From: Streptomyces pluripotens | GTDB lineage: Bacteria > Actinomycetota > Actinomycetes > Streptomycetales > Streptomycetaceae | Length of the DNA: 64,000 nt | Reading direction: 5' to 3' | NCBI RefSeq assembly: GCF_000802245.2 | Contig: NZ_CP021080.1 | Location: 3,224,001 to 3,288,000, forward strand | Shown here: piece after piece, positions 47,212-56,416 of the stretch | Layout: every line of letters begins with the position of its first letter | Numbering within the stretch: the stretch's first letter is position 1 | Translations under genes and position numbers: made by a program | The notes under the pieces: model-generated | Database searches by the model: none | What the model was told of the DNA's origin: nothing | Seen by the model: the letters and a program-made list of their open reading frames with translations, nothing else

Positions 47212-47983
47212 ATGACCGGGATGGCATCGAGCGCACGCCCTCTCCTCAACCGTCGGCTCGTGGAGTTCGGGACGACGATCTTCGCCGAGATGTCCGCCCT
47301 CGCAGTGGCCACCGGCTCGATCAACCTGGGCCAGGGATTCCCCGACACGGACGGCCCCGAAGCGGTCAGGGAAGCCGCCGTACGCGCGCTGCGCGACGGC
47401 CGCGGCAACCAGTACCCACCGGGCGCCGGCGTCCCCGAGCTGCGCTCCGCGATCGCCGAGCACCCACTGCGCCGCTACGGCCTGTCGTACGACCCCGACA
47501 CCGAGGTACTGGTGACGGCCGGCGCGACGGAGGCGATCGCCGCCACGCTGCTGGCTCTGGTCGAGCCCGGTGACGAGGTCGGCGCGCTGGAGCCGTACTA
47601 CGACTCGTACGCGGCGAGTATCGCGCTGGCGGGCGGACGGCGCGTGCCGGTGACCCTGCGCCCGCACGCCGGCCCGAGGCCGGGCTTCCACCTGGACCTG
47701 GACGAGCTGCGCGCGGCGGTGACCGACCGGACCCGGCTGCTCCTCGTCAACACCCCGCACAATCCGACCGGTACGGTCCTCACCCGCGCCGAGCTGGCGG
47801 CCGTCGCCGAGCTGGCGGTCGAACGGGACTTGCTGGTGGTCACGGACGAGGTGTACGAGCACCTGGTCTTCGACGACGCCGAGCACCTGCCGCTCGCCGC
47901 GTTCCCCGGGATGCGCGACCGCACCGTCACCCTCTCCTCCGCCGGCAAGACCTTCTCCTTCACCGGCTGGAAGGTCGGCTGGG
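47212..47983 (+). pseudogene. N-terminal two thirds of a split PLP aminotransferase (copy A)
   Basis: A class I/II aminotransferase fragment of about 257 codons. It has the N-terminal arm GSINLGQGFPD, the PLP-binding DEVYEHLVF and the Schiff-base lysine in SSAGKTFSFTGWKVGW. Homology to the intact paralogue (copy C, 55111-56280) is continuous up to GTCGGCTGGG (47974-47983) and then stops; the frame runs another 12 codons into unrelated sequence and ends at 48021. The missing C-terminus is at 57430-57867. The start is probably the second ATG (47221). It may still be expressed, but it lacks the small domain and should be inactive. Confidence 0.9.
47974..47983 (+). repeat. left junction 10-mer GTCGGCTGGG
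   Basis: The last ten bases of the copy A reading frame before the insert. The same 10-mer occurs in frame at the right junction (57430) and inside intact copy C (55840), so it is coding sequence duplicated at, or used as crossover core by, the insertion. Confidence 0.8.
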
Positions 47984-48021
47984 TCAAGCCCTCTTCGCCT
48001 ACCTATTCGCTGGCAAGCTGA

Positions 48022-48218
48022 CCATGCGCAGGTACAACGTCACGCCCTGCCCTCAGCAGCCCGGAGCAGGGCGGGAAGTCAATGAGACGTGGTTCCTCTG
48101 AAGGGAACGGTTGAGCCAGAGGAACGATCAACCCAGCTCTTGGAGATACTGAAAACGACCTCTGAAGGCGCCGCACGACCCGTCCGACCTGCGACCGGAC
48201 GGGCCATCAAGCGGCAGG
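48022..48218. other. left end of the insert, no gene
   Basis: About 200 bases after the truncated frame. They contain inverted repeats GCCCTGC/GCAGGGC (48044-48072) and GTTCCTCTG...CAGAGGAAC near 48110-48143. No coding sequence is recognised. Confidence 0.4.
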
Positions 48219-48641
48219 TCAGCTGCGGACGAACTTCCAGGTGACTGGGATGACGCCGAGGTCGGGGGCGGCGAGGGAGCGGAACGCCGGGGCGCTCAGG
48301 TCGATGTGGCCCGGAGCGCAGGACCAGCACTTGTCGCGGACCGGGACGGTGATGGTCCGGCCGTTGTAGCTGACCTGGACCGATATCCCCGAGCAGAGGG
48401 GGTCCAGGTTCGGGTTGGCCGAGGTCCAGTAGGACGGCGAGACCGCGACCAGGATCTGGGACGAAGCGTCGATCGGCGTGCCGCAGGCACCGTAGCCCGC
48501 ATCGTTGTACCAGGTCGCCGTGCCGCTGACGGGCTGGCCGATCGGGACCGCCGCGTAGGCCTGGTCCGTGCCGAGAGCCGCCATGGTCATGGCGACCGCC
48601 CCGGCGGCGAACCAGAGGCGTGCCCGCTTGATTGCCTTCAC
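48219..48641 (-). CDS. secreted double-psi beta-barrel protein (protease-inhibitor-like)
   Basis: A 140-aa exported protein: a signal peptide (basic start, hydrophobic core, QAYA-A cleavage near residue 30) followed by a compact domain with four cysteines. ATWYNDAGYGACGTPIDASS and VPVRDKCWSCAPGHIDLSAPAF are typical of expansin/barwin-like double-psi barrels. The sequence resembles the Streptomyces cysteine/serine endopeptidase inhibitor (SPI type) more than lytic expansins. It sits 27 bases downstream of the chitinase on the same strand. Confidence 0.85.
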   Translation of the reverse strand: MKAIKRARLWFAAGAVAMTMAALGTDQAYAAVPIGQPVSGTATWYNDAGYGACGTPIDASSQILVAVSPSYWTSANPNLDPLCSGISVQVSYNGRTITVPVRDKCWSCAPGHIDLSAPAFRSLAAPDLGVIPVTWKFVRS

Positions 48642-48668
48642 TGCTGCTCCTTCGTGGGATGGGCTGCT

Positions 48669-49610
48669 TCAGCAGCCCAGGTTCGGGCCCGGGACCGTGC
48701 CCAGGATCTGGACGAAGCGCTGGTAGGTGGCGACCCGGTCCTGGACCTCGGCCGGGTTGCCGCCGTTGCACTCGATGGCGCCGTTGATGCTGCGGATGGT
48801 GGCGCCGAAGCCGTAGCCGTCGACGATGGCGTTGTGCGCGGAGGTCGTGCCTGCGCCCTTCTGGGTGTTCCAGAACCACAGGGCGGTCTTCCAGCTCACC
48901 GTCGAGTCGGTCTGCACCAGGCCGGGGTTGTCGAGCAGGTCGATGCCGAGGGCGTCGCCGGCGGCCTTGTAGTTGAAGTTCCAGCTGAGCTGGAGCGGTC
49001 CACGACCGTAGTAGGCCGACTGGCCCGCCGGGCAGCCGTAGGGCTGCGTGGTGTCGCAGTAGTGCGAGTAGTTGGCGGTGTTCTGCTCCACCACGTAGAC
49101 CAGTCCGCCGGTTTCGTGGCTGACGTTGGCGAGAAAAGCTGCGGCCTCCTGCGCGCGGACGGCGGCGCTGCCCGTGTCCGCGAATCCCGGGTAGGCGGCC
49201 AGGGCGCCGAGCAGGCCCTGGTATGTGTAGAAGGGGCTGCGGTTCGGGAACATCTGGTTGAACTGCGCCTGGCTGACCGGGAATCCGGTCGGCACAGGAG
49301 TCGGGGTCGGGCTCGGTGTCGGACTGGGCGAGGGGGCGCAACTGAACGGCGCCCAGTACCAGGTGCTGACCACCGGGCTGTAGCCAGGATTGTCGTGCAG
49401 GGCCTGGTAGTAGTGTCCGTTCGTGTACTGGACGACGGTTCCGGCGGAGTAGACCTGGCCGCTCACCCAGGCGGGGTAGGTCGCACAGGGGCCGGCCTGG
49501 GCCGCCGGCGTCCCGGCGGTCGCGTCGGCCGAGGCGGCGGCCGGGAGGGCGAGTGTCGCGAGTGCGGCGACAATCGCCGAGAGCACTGCGAGCGTGCGCT
49601 TCATGGACAT
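48669..49610 (-). CDS. secreted GH19 chitinase with chitin-binding module
   Basis: A 313-aa exported endochitinase: signal peptide (to about residue 30), a CBM5/12-type module (YPAWVSGQVYSAGTVVQYTN ... STWYWAPF), a Pro/Thr/Ser linker, and a GH19 catalytic domain with the catalytic glutamate in NVSHETGG and the GRGPLQLSWNFNY signature. GH19 enzymes attack fungal walls. ATG 49610 is chosen because AGAAGGG precedes it. It is cargo inside the insert, paired with the barrel protein. Confidence 0.94.
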   Translation of the reverse strand: MSMKRTLAVLSAIVAALATLALPAAASADATAGTPAAQAGPCATYPAWVSGQVYSAGTVVQYTNGHYYQALHDNPGYSPVVSTWYWAPFSCAPSPSPTPSPTPTPVPTGFPVSQAQFNQMFPNRSPFYTYQGLLGALAAYPGFADTGSAAVRAQEAAAFLANVSHETGGLVYVVEQNTANYSHYCDTTQPYGCPAGQSAYYGRGPLQLSWNFNYKAAGDALGIDLLDNPGLVQTDSTVSWKTALWFWNTQKGAGTTSAHNAIVDGYGFGATIRSINGAIECNGGNPAEVQDRVATYQRFVQILGTVPGPNLGC

Positions 49611-49928
49611 GGCGTCACCCTTCTGCGGTCTCGGGGCGGACCGCGAAGTCATGGAGGGGGCGTGTCCGCAGGCGTGGGCCAGGGGGGTTGCCCGCCTGCG
49701 GGCAGCACCATGGTCGGATCGGCAGCCGGGCGACCACCTCCGTACGAACCGCAGCCCCCGCGACGTCCGCAGTCGCTCGCGTAACGGCGGTGAACACCGA
49801 TGCGCGCCCAGGTGGACGCCGGTTCCGCCGTCAACTGTCGCTGTGGGGTCTCAGTCAAAGAATTGGTAAGGTCGGCCCGGGGCGCGGTACTGGCCTTTCG
49901 ACCAGCCCGTTTCCCCGGACCGCCTTCC

Positions 49929-49963
49929 GAACCCGCCGTGCGCCTCGTCAACGCAACGGGCTC
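49929..49963 (-). ncRNA. group II intron domain V
   Basis: On the minus strand a 35-nt hairpin begins GAGCCCG and ends CGGGTTC, with TTGCG-TTGA in the distal part. This is the conserved catalytic domain V form (GAGC ... GTTC). It lies 35 bases after the reverse-transcriptase stop, the usual position. Confidence 0.75.
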
Positions 49964-49997
49964 TCCACAAGCCCCAGTTCGGGCCCGCGTCCGGTCC

Positions 49998-51434
49998 TCA
50001 TGCTATCGCCAGCGGCCAGGGGGACGGAATTCGTGATCCTCGGTAGCGGTAACGCGTAGTGCGCACCTTTGCCGGGTCAAATAGATCCCGTTCCTGCCCT
50101 CTGGGCCACCATTCGCCACCGCAGTAACGGCGACGCAGTTCCTTCCAGTTCATTCGGCGGTGCTTGCTACGAATCCATTTGATGACCCGACGCCATGCGT
50201 AGGCGCTCAGGTATTGGAAGGTAGCGCTAGACACCCCCGGCCGGAAGAACATGGTCCAACCTCGCAACACCGAGTTGAGTCGGCGTAGGAGTTCGTCCAA
50301 TGGTTGGTTTGTGTTGACCTGTCGGCAGATCGTCTTGACCTTGGCCATGACGGCGTGAAGTGCCTTCTTGGCTGGGTAGGTGTAGACGTACCATCGGTCC
50401 GTGCCCTTCTTGCGATGGCGTTGGATGCGCCACCCCAGGAAGTCCACGCCCTCATTGATGTGGGTGATTAGGGTCTTCTCCTCTGACAGGTGCAGCCCCA
50501 TTCTGCTGAGCACCTGTGCTGCCTCTTCCTTGAGGGTGTAGGCGTCTTCCTTCGTGCCAGTAACCGCAATCACCCAGTCGTCCGCGTACCGGCAGAGCCG
50601 GTAATTAGGCAGACCGCGGCGACGGCGCTTCGCTCGCTCGTTAGGTGTAGACGCTGGCCCTCCTGGCGCCTGGGCGAAGTGCTCGTCCAGGACGGCGAGG
50701 GCGACGTTGCTGAGCAACGGCGACAGGATCGAACCTTGCGGAGTACCGGATCTACTCTCCTTCAACGAGCCGTGTTCCGTGAGGATGCCCGCTTTCAGAA
50801 AGGCTTTCACCAGCACCAGGACGCGTCTGTCCCCGATCCGAAGGCGCACCCGGTCCATAAGGGCCGGATGGGCAATCTCGTCGAAGCAGGCCCGGATGTC
50901 ACCCTCAACCACCCATTCGTAAGAGTGGGAAGTCAAGTGTCTTACCTCGGACACCGCGTCGTGGACCCGATAGTTGGGGCGGAATCCGTACGAGCACGGA
51001 AGAAAATCTGCCTCAAAGATTGGTTCCATCACCAGCTTCAGGGATGCTTGCACCACCCGATCGCGGATCGTACTGATTCCCAGGCGTCGACGCTTTGTCG
51101 ACCCCGGTTTCGGAATCAGTCGCTCCCGTGCCGGAAGCGGCAGGAAACTGCGATCCTTCAGAGAGGAACGCAGCGCGCCGAGAAAACCCTCGACGCCCTG
51201 CTGCAGCGAAATGGACGCAGCCGTACGGCCGTCCACCCCAGCGGTTTTGGCTCCCCTGTTACTCCGAACCCGGTCCCATGCGACAAGCAAGAACGCGGGG
51301 TCGGTCACGAGGTTGTACAGGTCGTCAAACCGCCGATGAGGATCATCTACGGCCCAACGGTGCAGCTTGGTCTGGATCTCCAGTACCCGGCGCTCGGCCT
51401 TCATCAAGGCCCACTCCAGTTCGTCGGTATTCAC
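49998..51434 (-). CDS. ltrA: group II intron reverse transcriptase/maturase
   Basis: A 478-aa intron-encoded protein. Reverse-transcriptase blocks are visible: IPKPGSTKRRRLGISTIRDRVVQ, PCSYGFRPNYRVHDAV, GDIRACFDEI, GTPQGSILSPLLSNVALAVLD and the active-site YADD (about residue 290). A maturase region follows (LRGWTMFFRPGVSSATFQYLSAYAWRRVIKW). No HNH endonuclease domain is seen, so retrohoming would rely on replication forks or host breaks. GTG 51434 follows GGGAGGG. The ORF appears intact. Confidence 0.92.
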   Translation of the reverse strand: MNTDELEWALMKAERRVLEIQTKLHRWAVDDPHRRFDDLYNLVTDPAFLLVAWDRVRSNRGAKTAGVDGRTAASISLQQGVEGFLGALRSSLKDRSFLPLPARERLIPKPGSTKRRRLGISTIRDRVVQASLKLVMEPIFEADFLPCSYGFRPNYRVHDAVSEVRHLTSHSYEWVVEGDIRACFDEIAHPALMDRVRLRIGDRRVLVLVKAFLKAGILTEHGSLKESRSGTPQGSILSPLLSNVALAVLDEHFAQAPGGPASTPNERAKRRRRGLPNYRLCRYADDWVIAVTGTKEDAYTLKEEAAQVLSRMGLHLSEEKTLITHINEGVDFLGWRIQRHRKKGTDRWYVYTYPAKKALHAVMAKVKTICRQVNTNQPLDELLRRLNSVLRGWTMFFRPGVSSATFQYLSAYAWRRVIKWIRSKHRRMNWKELRRRYCGGEWWPRGQERDLFDPAKVRTTRYRYRGSRIPSPWPLAIA

Positions 51435-52042
51435 CAACGCCCTCCCGGCATTCCAGTTCCCTCCCTGCTGACTTGCTGGCCCCCTTCGCCGTGTACGCGC
51501 CTTTCGCGCGCTCGGACTACTACGGGGCCTCCGCCCCACTCCACGGCCAACAGCCGACAACGGGCCTGCCCATCACCGCACCGGATGTCCGGCGAGAGGG
51601 CGACCGGGAGTGGTTCCCACGTTCACTAGGAGTCGTTCGGCCAGGTCGGCGTCCAGCTCTATCCCGGCAGCATCGCCACGCCTACACCGCAGGTATTCAG
51701 CGTGGCCTCTGAGCCGTTTCACCGCGGGCGGCTTCAGAGTCGGCCCATCTCCTTGGAGGACGGGTCGCGTACTGCAACCCCGGCCCATATCCGCCAGGTT
51801 GGAGCCGGGAGGTACTGTTACGGGACTTCGGACGCTGATTCACTTTCGTTACGCCTTCTGGCCTTGCTAGCCGGACCCGAGCCGTCTGGCAGTGCCGACT
51901 CGTCCCGACGTTGTCGAGGCTGCTTCCCGCCCTCCTCAGCGTTCCCTGAGTTGGACTGCCTCCAGCTTCAACCGGGCCTCTACGGCGGTCCGGCGGTGGG
52001 GATTCGCACCCGCACACGATCTCCTAGCGCCTCGTGGCGCAC
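51435..52042 (-). other. intron domains I-III, non-coding
   Basis: 608 bases between the intron 5' end and the reverse-transcriptase start. They hold the EBS1 loop (51751-51756) and the domain I element near 51838-51853. Shadow frames here are not genes. Confidence 0.6.
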
Positions 52043-52125
52043 CCAAAGGTCATACCAATCACGCCGCGCATGCATGCAAGCTGGGCAGCGGTTGTCTATA
52101 CCTGTACATCTGACTGGAGCTGGAG

Positions 52126-54537
52126 ATGCCCCACCGCGGGACCACCTCGTGCGAGGTCTGCGGACGATCCGTCGGAAGTCCCCTCGGCGACGGGCGCACA
52201 TCCGCCCGACCCGCGCCGGCACCCCGCTACTGCTCGAACGCCTGCCGACAGCGCGCATACCGCCGGCGCGCTCAAGGGCGCTCGCTCCAGCTCACACAGC
52301 TGACCAGCTTCGTCGGCCGCGAGCGCGAACTGGAGGAGACGGCAGGCCTGTTGCGCGGCACCCGGCTGCTCACCCTGGTGGGGCCCGCAGGCGTGGGCAA
52401 GACGCGCCTCGCCGCCGAGCTGGCGGCAACCGAGCAGCGCGGCGGCCGCCGCGCGCTCGCGGTGGTCGAGCTGGCCTCGTACGTCGACGGTGCCGCGGCC
52501 CGCGTGGCCGCGGCCGAGGCCCTGGCCGGTGCCACCGCGACCCCGGCCAGCGAGGTACTCGTCCTGCTGGACAACTGCGAGCACCTGCTCGACGACTGCG
52601 GCCGACTGCTCGGCGAACTGCTCTCCCGCCATGCGGCGTTGCGGGTGCTGGCCACCAGTCGCGAACCTCTCGACCTGCCCGGCGAGGTCGTCTTCAGCCT
52701 CAGCGGGCTCAACCTTCACCCGAAGACGGCCCCAGCTGTCCCCGCGGGCCGCGAACTGTCTGACGCTGCACGGCTCTTCGTGGACCGGGCCAGGGCGGTC
52801 GCACCGGATCTCCGCTTCGAAGCCCGCGACGCCGCGCAGATCGCGGCCATCTGCGCCCGCCTCGACGGCCTTCCACTCGCCATCGAGCTGGCGGCGCGCC
52901 TGGCGCGGGCCTTCCCGCCCGCCGAGATCAATGAGCGGCTCACCGACCCGCTCTCCTTCCTGGCCGGCGGCTGGCGCACGGCGCCGGGGCGGCACCACAG
53001 CCTGCGCGCCGCACTCGACTGGGGGCACCGGCTGCTGGACGGCCCGGAGCGGCAACTGTTCCGCAGGCTCTCCGTGCTGCCGGGCCCCTTCGGGGCCGAG
53101 ACGGCCGCGGCCGTGGCAGGCACGGAGGACGACGACGTCCCTGCGGCGGCCGTTCCGCACCTGCTCGCCCGCCTGGCGGCGAAATCCCTGGTCGACGTCG
53201 ACGTCGACGGCCTCGGCTCGGCGCGGTTCCGGATGCTGGAGTCGATCCGCCACCATGGTCGCGAGTGCCTGCGCGCAGCAGGCGAGGAGGCGGCGACCTA
53301 CAACCGGTTGACACAGCATCTGCTCGCCCTGTCGGCCCCGCTGCTGCAGTGGCCTGCCACACCCGACCGGCCACTGCAACGGCTGTGCGCCGAGCGGGAC
53401 ACGCTGCGCCACGCCGTCGAACGCCTCGGCTCGGACGGGGACGAGCGCGCGCTCGCACTGACGGTCGGCCTCGTCCTCGCCGCCATTCACCAGGGCCGGA
53501 CCCAGGGCGTCCGCGAGTCGGTCCGCCGCGCGCTGGCCCGCACCGGGCCGGAGGCGCGGCACCGTGTCGGGGCGTTGGCCGCCGCCGCGCTGCTGGCGGC
53601 CTGGGAGTTCGACTATCCGGTGGCGGCCTGCCGCGCCGCCGAGGCCAGGGCCGTGGCCTCAACCGCACCGGAACCGCTGCCCGACAGGCTGCCGCTACTG
53701 CTGTGCCTGGTCGAGGAGGCCTGTGCCCCGAAGCGCCGCCCGGGGAGGTTGGCGTACTACCTGCGGACCGGCCGCTCGACGCAGGATCCCCTGCTGACCT
53801 CCTTCGCCAACAACGCCCTGGCCTGGCATCTGGTGCAGCACGGCAGGCCGAGGGAGGCGTCGACGCTCGTCGCCGAGGTCCTCCCTGCGCTACGGGACCA
53901 GGCCGCGCCCGGCCCGCTGGGTCTGATGCTGCGCACCGCGGGGGCGATGGCACTCGCGGTGGGCGACGACACGGCGGCGCGGGCCTCCTTCGCGGACTCG
54001 CTGGCGGGCTCGGCAGACTGGGCGAACTGGCCGAACGGCACCGCCTGGTCCGTGGAGGGCCTAGCCGTCGTCGCGATCCGTGCGGGTCGGTTCGAACACG
54101 GCCTGCGGCTGCTGGCCGCCGTCGAGGCCATCACCAGCAGGGACTTCGACGCGGGCGGCGACTGGTGGCAGGACTGCGTCGCGGACGCCTCCGCGCGGGC
54201 CTTCGCCGCGTTGCCCGCGGCCGCGGCGGAGGCGGCCCTCGCATCCGGAGTGGCACTGACGCCGGAGCAGGTCGTCGTCCACGCCGTCCGGCCGGAGGGC
54301 CCGCCCGCAGCGGGCCGGGGCGACGGCGCGCCGCTCAGCGGCCGGGAGCGGGAGGTGGCGGCGCTGGTCACCGAGGGCCTGAGCAACCGCCAGATCGCGG
54401 CCCGCCTGTACGTGTCCGTGCGGACGGTGGAGACTCACGTCCGCAACATCCGCACCGCCCTCGGCCTGCACTCCCGCGCCCAGATCGCCGCCTGGGCCGC
54501 CCGGCAGGATGCCGATCCGCTCCAGAAATCCGTTTAG
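52126..54537 (+). CDS. large LuxR-family ATPase regulator with N-terminal Cys motif
   Basis: An 803-aa regulator. An N-terminal four-cysteine motif (CEVCGRS ... [15 protein letters not shown], residues 9-47) looks like a zinc ribbon. Next come a STAND/NB-ARC-type ATPase ([10 protein letters not shown]; Walker [12 protein letters not shown] near residue 86; [18 protein letters not shown]), a helical-repeat middle, and a LuxR helix-turn-helix ([39 protein letters not shown]). The ATG at 52126 follows GGAGCTGGAG. It is just upstream of IS debris and intact aminotransferase C. Its targets are unknown. Confidence 0.92.
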   Translation: MPHRGTTSCEVCGRSVGSPLGDGRTSARPAPAPRYCSNACRQRAYRRRAQGRSLQLTQLTSFVGRERELEETAGLLRGTRLLTLVGPAGVGKTRLAAELAATEQRGGRRALAVVELASYVDGAAARVAAAEALAGATATPASEVLVLLDNCEHLLDDCGRLLGELLSRHAALRVLATSREPLDLPGEVVFSLSGLNLHPKTAPAVPAGRELSDAARLFVDRARAVAPDLRFEARDAAQIAAICARLDGLPLAIELAARLARAFPPAEINERLTDPLSFLAGGWRTAPGRHHSLRAALDWGHRLLDGPERQLFRRLSVLPGPFGAETAAAVAGTEDDDVPAAAVPHLLARLAAKSLVDVDVDGLGSARFRMLESIRHHGRECLRAAGEEAATYNRLTQHLLALSAPLLQWPATPDRPLQRLCAERDTLRHAVERLGSDGDERALALTVGLVLAAIHQGRTQGVRESVRRALARTGPEARHRVGALAAAALLAAWEFDYPVAACRAAEARAVASTAPEPLPDRLPLLLCLVEEACAPKRRPGRLAYYLRTGRSTQDPLLTSFANNALAWHLVQHGRPREASTLVAEVLPALRDQAAPGPLGLMLRTAGAMALAVGDDTAARASFADSLAGSADWANWPNGTAWSVEGLAVVAIRAGRFEHGLRLLAAVEAITSRDFDAGGDWWQDCVADASARAFAALPAAAAEAALASGVALTPEQVVVHAVRPEGPPAAGRGDGAPLSGREREVAALVTEGLSNRQIAARLYVSVRTVETHVRNIRTALGLHSRAQIAAWAARQDADPLQKSV

Positions 54538-54544
54538 GAAGCGT

Positions 54545-54737
54545 TCCTTCCGGGCGCAAGCGGGGACTGGCCGTTGACGTGCTGGGCCTGGTGATCGCGG
54601 TGGTGGTGCCGGCCGCCTCCGTCCACGACAACGGCGTCGGCGCCGCGCTGCTGGACAAGGTGGTCGTCGGCACCGAGCCGGACACCGTGAAGAAGGCCCT
54701 GGCGGACCAGGGCATGGAAAGCAGCGTCCAAGCTTGA
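54545..54737 (+). pseudogene. fragment of an IS5-family transposase
   Basis: One frame encodes SGRKRGLAVDVLGLVIAVVV followed by PAASVHDNGVGAALLDKV and a stop. This is the central DDE-domain block of IS5/IS1647-like transposases (KGRKRxxxVDxLGLxLAVxVTAASVxD). Both ends are missing; no terminal repeats were seen. Confidence 0.75.
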
Positions 54738-54762
54738 CGTTCCGACACAGCTCTCGACAAGG

Positions 54763-54910
54763 AATGGCCGATCGCCACCGGAGCGGTAGAGGGCGTCTGC
54801 CGCCACCTGGTCGCCGACCGCCTCGACATCACAAGCGCCCGCTGGGGCCTTCACGGAGCCGAAGCGATCCTGTGCCTGCGTGCCGAGCTCGCGGACGGCA
54901 TGTTCTCGAT
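54763..54910 (+). pseudogene. fragment of an ISKra4-family transposase
   Basis: The frame reads EWPIATGAVEGVCRHLVADR then LDITSARWGLHGAEAILCLR, matching the C-terminal block of ISKra4-type transposases (WPIATGVIEGACRHLVKDRM ... ARWGLxGAEAxLxLR). It is truncated on both sides and adjoins an aminotransferase fragment. Confidence 0.8.
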
Positions 54911-54922
54911 CAGCATCCACAG

Positions 54923-55000
54923 ACGGCCTCCGCCACTGGCTGGATCAACCTCGGGCAGGACTTCCCACGCGCCGACAGCCCACCCGGAATCGCCGAGGCC
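54923..55000 (+). pseudogene. short diverged aminotransferase fragment (copy B)
   Basis: The frame encodes ASATGWINLGQDFPRADSPP plus GIAEAPA, clearly related to ALATATGSINLGQGFPDTDG of copy C and ALAVATGSINLGQGFPDTDG of copy A but diverged. It is a third trace of the same gene family in the insert, about 110 bases upstream of copy C. Confidence 0.7.
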
Positions 55001-55110
55001 CCCGCTCAAACCAACCGCTCCGTCACCGAACGCTTTTCTGCCGGGCCGTGCTTGTCACTGATCGCGTCCACCCCGAGGATGGCCATGTGACGAGCGACGA
55101 GGAGCCGCTG

Positions 55111-56280
55111 ATGGGTACGAGGCCGCTGCTGAACCGCCGACTGGCCGGGATGGGCACGACGATCTTCGCCGAGATGTCCGCCCTTGCCACGGCGACCGGC
55201 TCGATCAACCTCGGCCAGGGCTTCCCCGACACCGACGGGCCCGAAGAGGTCCGCGAAGCCGCCGTACGGGCCCTGCGCGAGGGCCGCGGCAACCAGTACC
55301 CGCCCGGCCCCGGTATCCCCGAACTGCGGCAGGCCATCGCCGAGCACCAGCAGCGCTTCCACGGCCTCTCGTACGACCCGGACCGCGAGGTGCTGGTCAC
55401 CGCCGGAGCCACCGAGGCCATCGCCGCCAGCCTGCTCGCCCTGCTCGAGCCCGGCGACGAGGTCATCGCCCTCGAACCCTTCTACGACTCCTACGCCGCC
55501 TGCATCGCCATGGCCGACGCCACCCGCGTCCCACTCACCCTCCGGGCCCCGCACTTCCGACCGGACCTCGACGAGCTGCGCTCGCTGATCACCCCACGCA
55601 CCCGGCTGCTGCTGATCAACACCCCACACAACCCCACCGGCACCGTCCTCACCGCCGAGGAACTCGCCGGCATCGCCGCCGTCGCCGTTGACCACGACCT
55701 ACTGGTCGTCGCCGACGAGGTCTACGAGCACCTGGTCTTCGACGCCACCCACCACCCGATTGCCGCCCTGCCCGGCATGCGCGAACGCACCGTCACCATC
55801 TCCTCCGCCGCCAAGACCTTCTCCTTCACCGGCTGGAAGGTCGGCTGGGCAACAGCCACGCCCGAGCTGATCACCGCCGTCCGCTCGGCGAAGCAGTTCC
55901 TGACGTACGTGTCATCCGGACCGTTCCAGTACGCCGTCGCCGAGGCCCTCGCGCTGCCCGACTCGTACTTCGAGACCTTCCGCCAGGACATGCGGGCCAA
56001 GCGCGACGTCCTCACGGCGGGACTGAAGGAGGCGGGTTTCCAGGTCTACGACACCGCCGGCACCTACTTCATCACCACCGACATCCGCCCCCTCGGCGAG
56101 ACCGACGGCTTCGCCTTCTGCCGCGCGCTGCCGGAGCGGGCCGGCGTCGTCGCCATCCCGAACGCCGTCTTCTACGACCACCGTGAGGCGGGCGCGCCGT
56201 TCGTGCGGTTCGCGTTCTGCAAACGCGTCGAGGTACTGGCGGACGCGACGGAACGGCTCCGCAAGGCGTTCGCGCCTTGA
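55111..56280 (+). CDS. intact PLP-dependent aminotransferase (copy C)
   Basis: A 389-aa class I/II aminotransferase, complete from the N-terminal arm (SINLGQGFPDTDGP) through DEVYEHLVFD, Schiff-base lysine in SSAAKTFSFTGWKVGW and the C-terminal small domain with RFAFCKR. Family members transaminate aromatic amino acids, kynurenine, glutamine or methionine with 2-oxo acids. ATG 55111 follows GAGGAG; GTG 55087 is an in-frame alternative. It is closely related to the split gene it lies within and probably replaces its function. Confidence 0.93.
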   Translation: MGTRPLLNRRLAGMGTTIFAEMSALATATGSINLGQGFPDTDGPEEVREAAVRALREGRGNQYPPGPGIPELRQAIAEHQQRFHGLSYDPDREVLVTAGATEAIAASLLALLEPGDEVIALEPFYDSYAACIAMADATRVPLTLRAPHFRPDLDELRSLITPRTRLLLINTPHNPTGTVLTAEELAGIAAVAVDHDLLVVADEVYEHLVFDATHHPIAALPGMRERTVTISSAAKTFSFTGWKVGWATATPELITAVRSAKQFLTYVSSGPFQYAVAEALALPDSYFETFRQDMRAKRDVLTAGLKEAGFQVYDTAGTYFITTDIRPLGETDGFAFCRALPERAGVVAIPNAVFYDHREAGAPFVRFAFCKRVEVLADATERLRKAFAP

Positions 56281-56416
56281 CCGCTGCCCGGGAGGCCGGT
56301 CGTCCTCGGCACGGCCGTACTCAGACTCAGTCGGCCCGCCACCAGCACCACAAGACCCCATCGCAGCCCGCGCCCCGGTTCGCTCTGCCTTCTCTGCACG
56401 GGCGAAGCGCCGCAGG

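Larger units (their letters stand above)
49866..52042 (-). mobile_element. group II intron (about 2.18 kb)
   Basis: The element encodes its own reverse transcriptase. Minus-strand reading starts at GTGCG (52042, matching the GTGYG 5' consensus), contains a domain I-like element GCGTAACGAAAGTGAA, the ORF, then a domain V at 49929-49963 and a domain VI-like stretch ending CTTAC near 49866. The 5' exon ends CTTTGG, which pairs with CCAAGG (EBS1, 51751-51756; one G-U pair). Base composition is visibly less GC-rich than the flanks. The 3' boundary is less certain than the 5' one. Confidence 0.7.

Noticed and set aside
49649-49951. 100-aa minus-strand frame crossing the intron 3' boundary, which joins in frame across the intron to upstream sequence
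   Set aside because: The spliced reading lacks a recognisable protein family and meets a stop shortly upstream, so a host gene for the intron cannot be claimed.
52034-52303. 89-aa plus-strand frame overlapping the LuxR regulator start
   Set aside because: It overlaps the well-supported regulator in another frame and spans the intron 5' junction; no domain.
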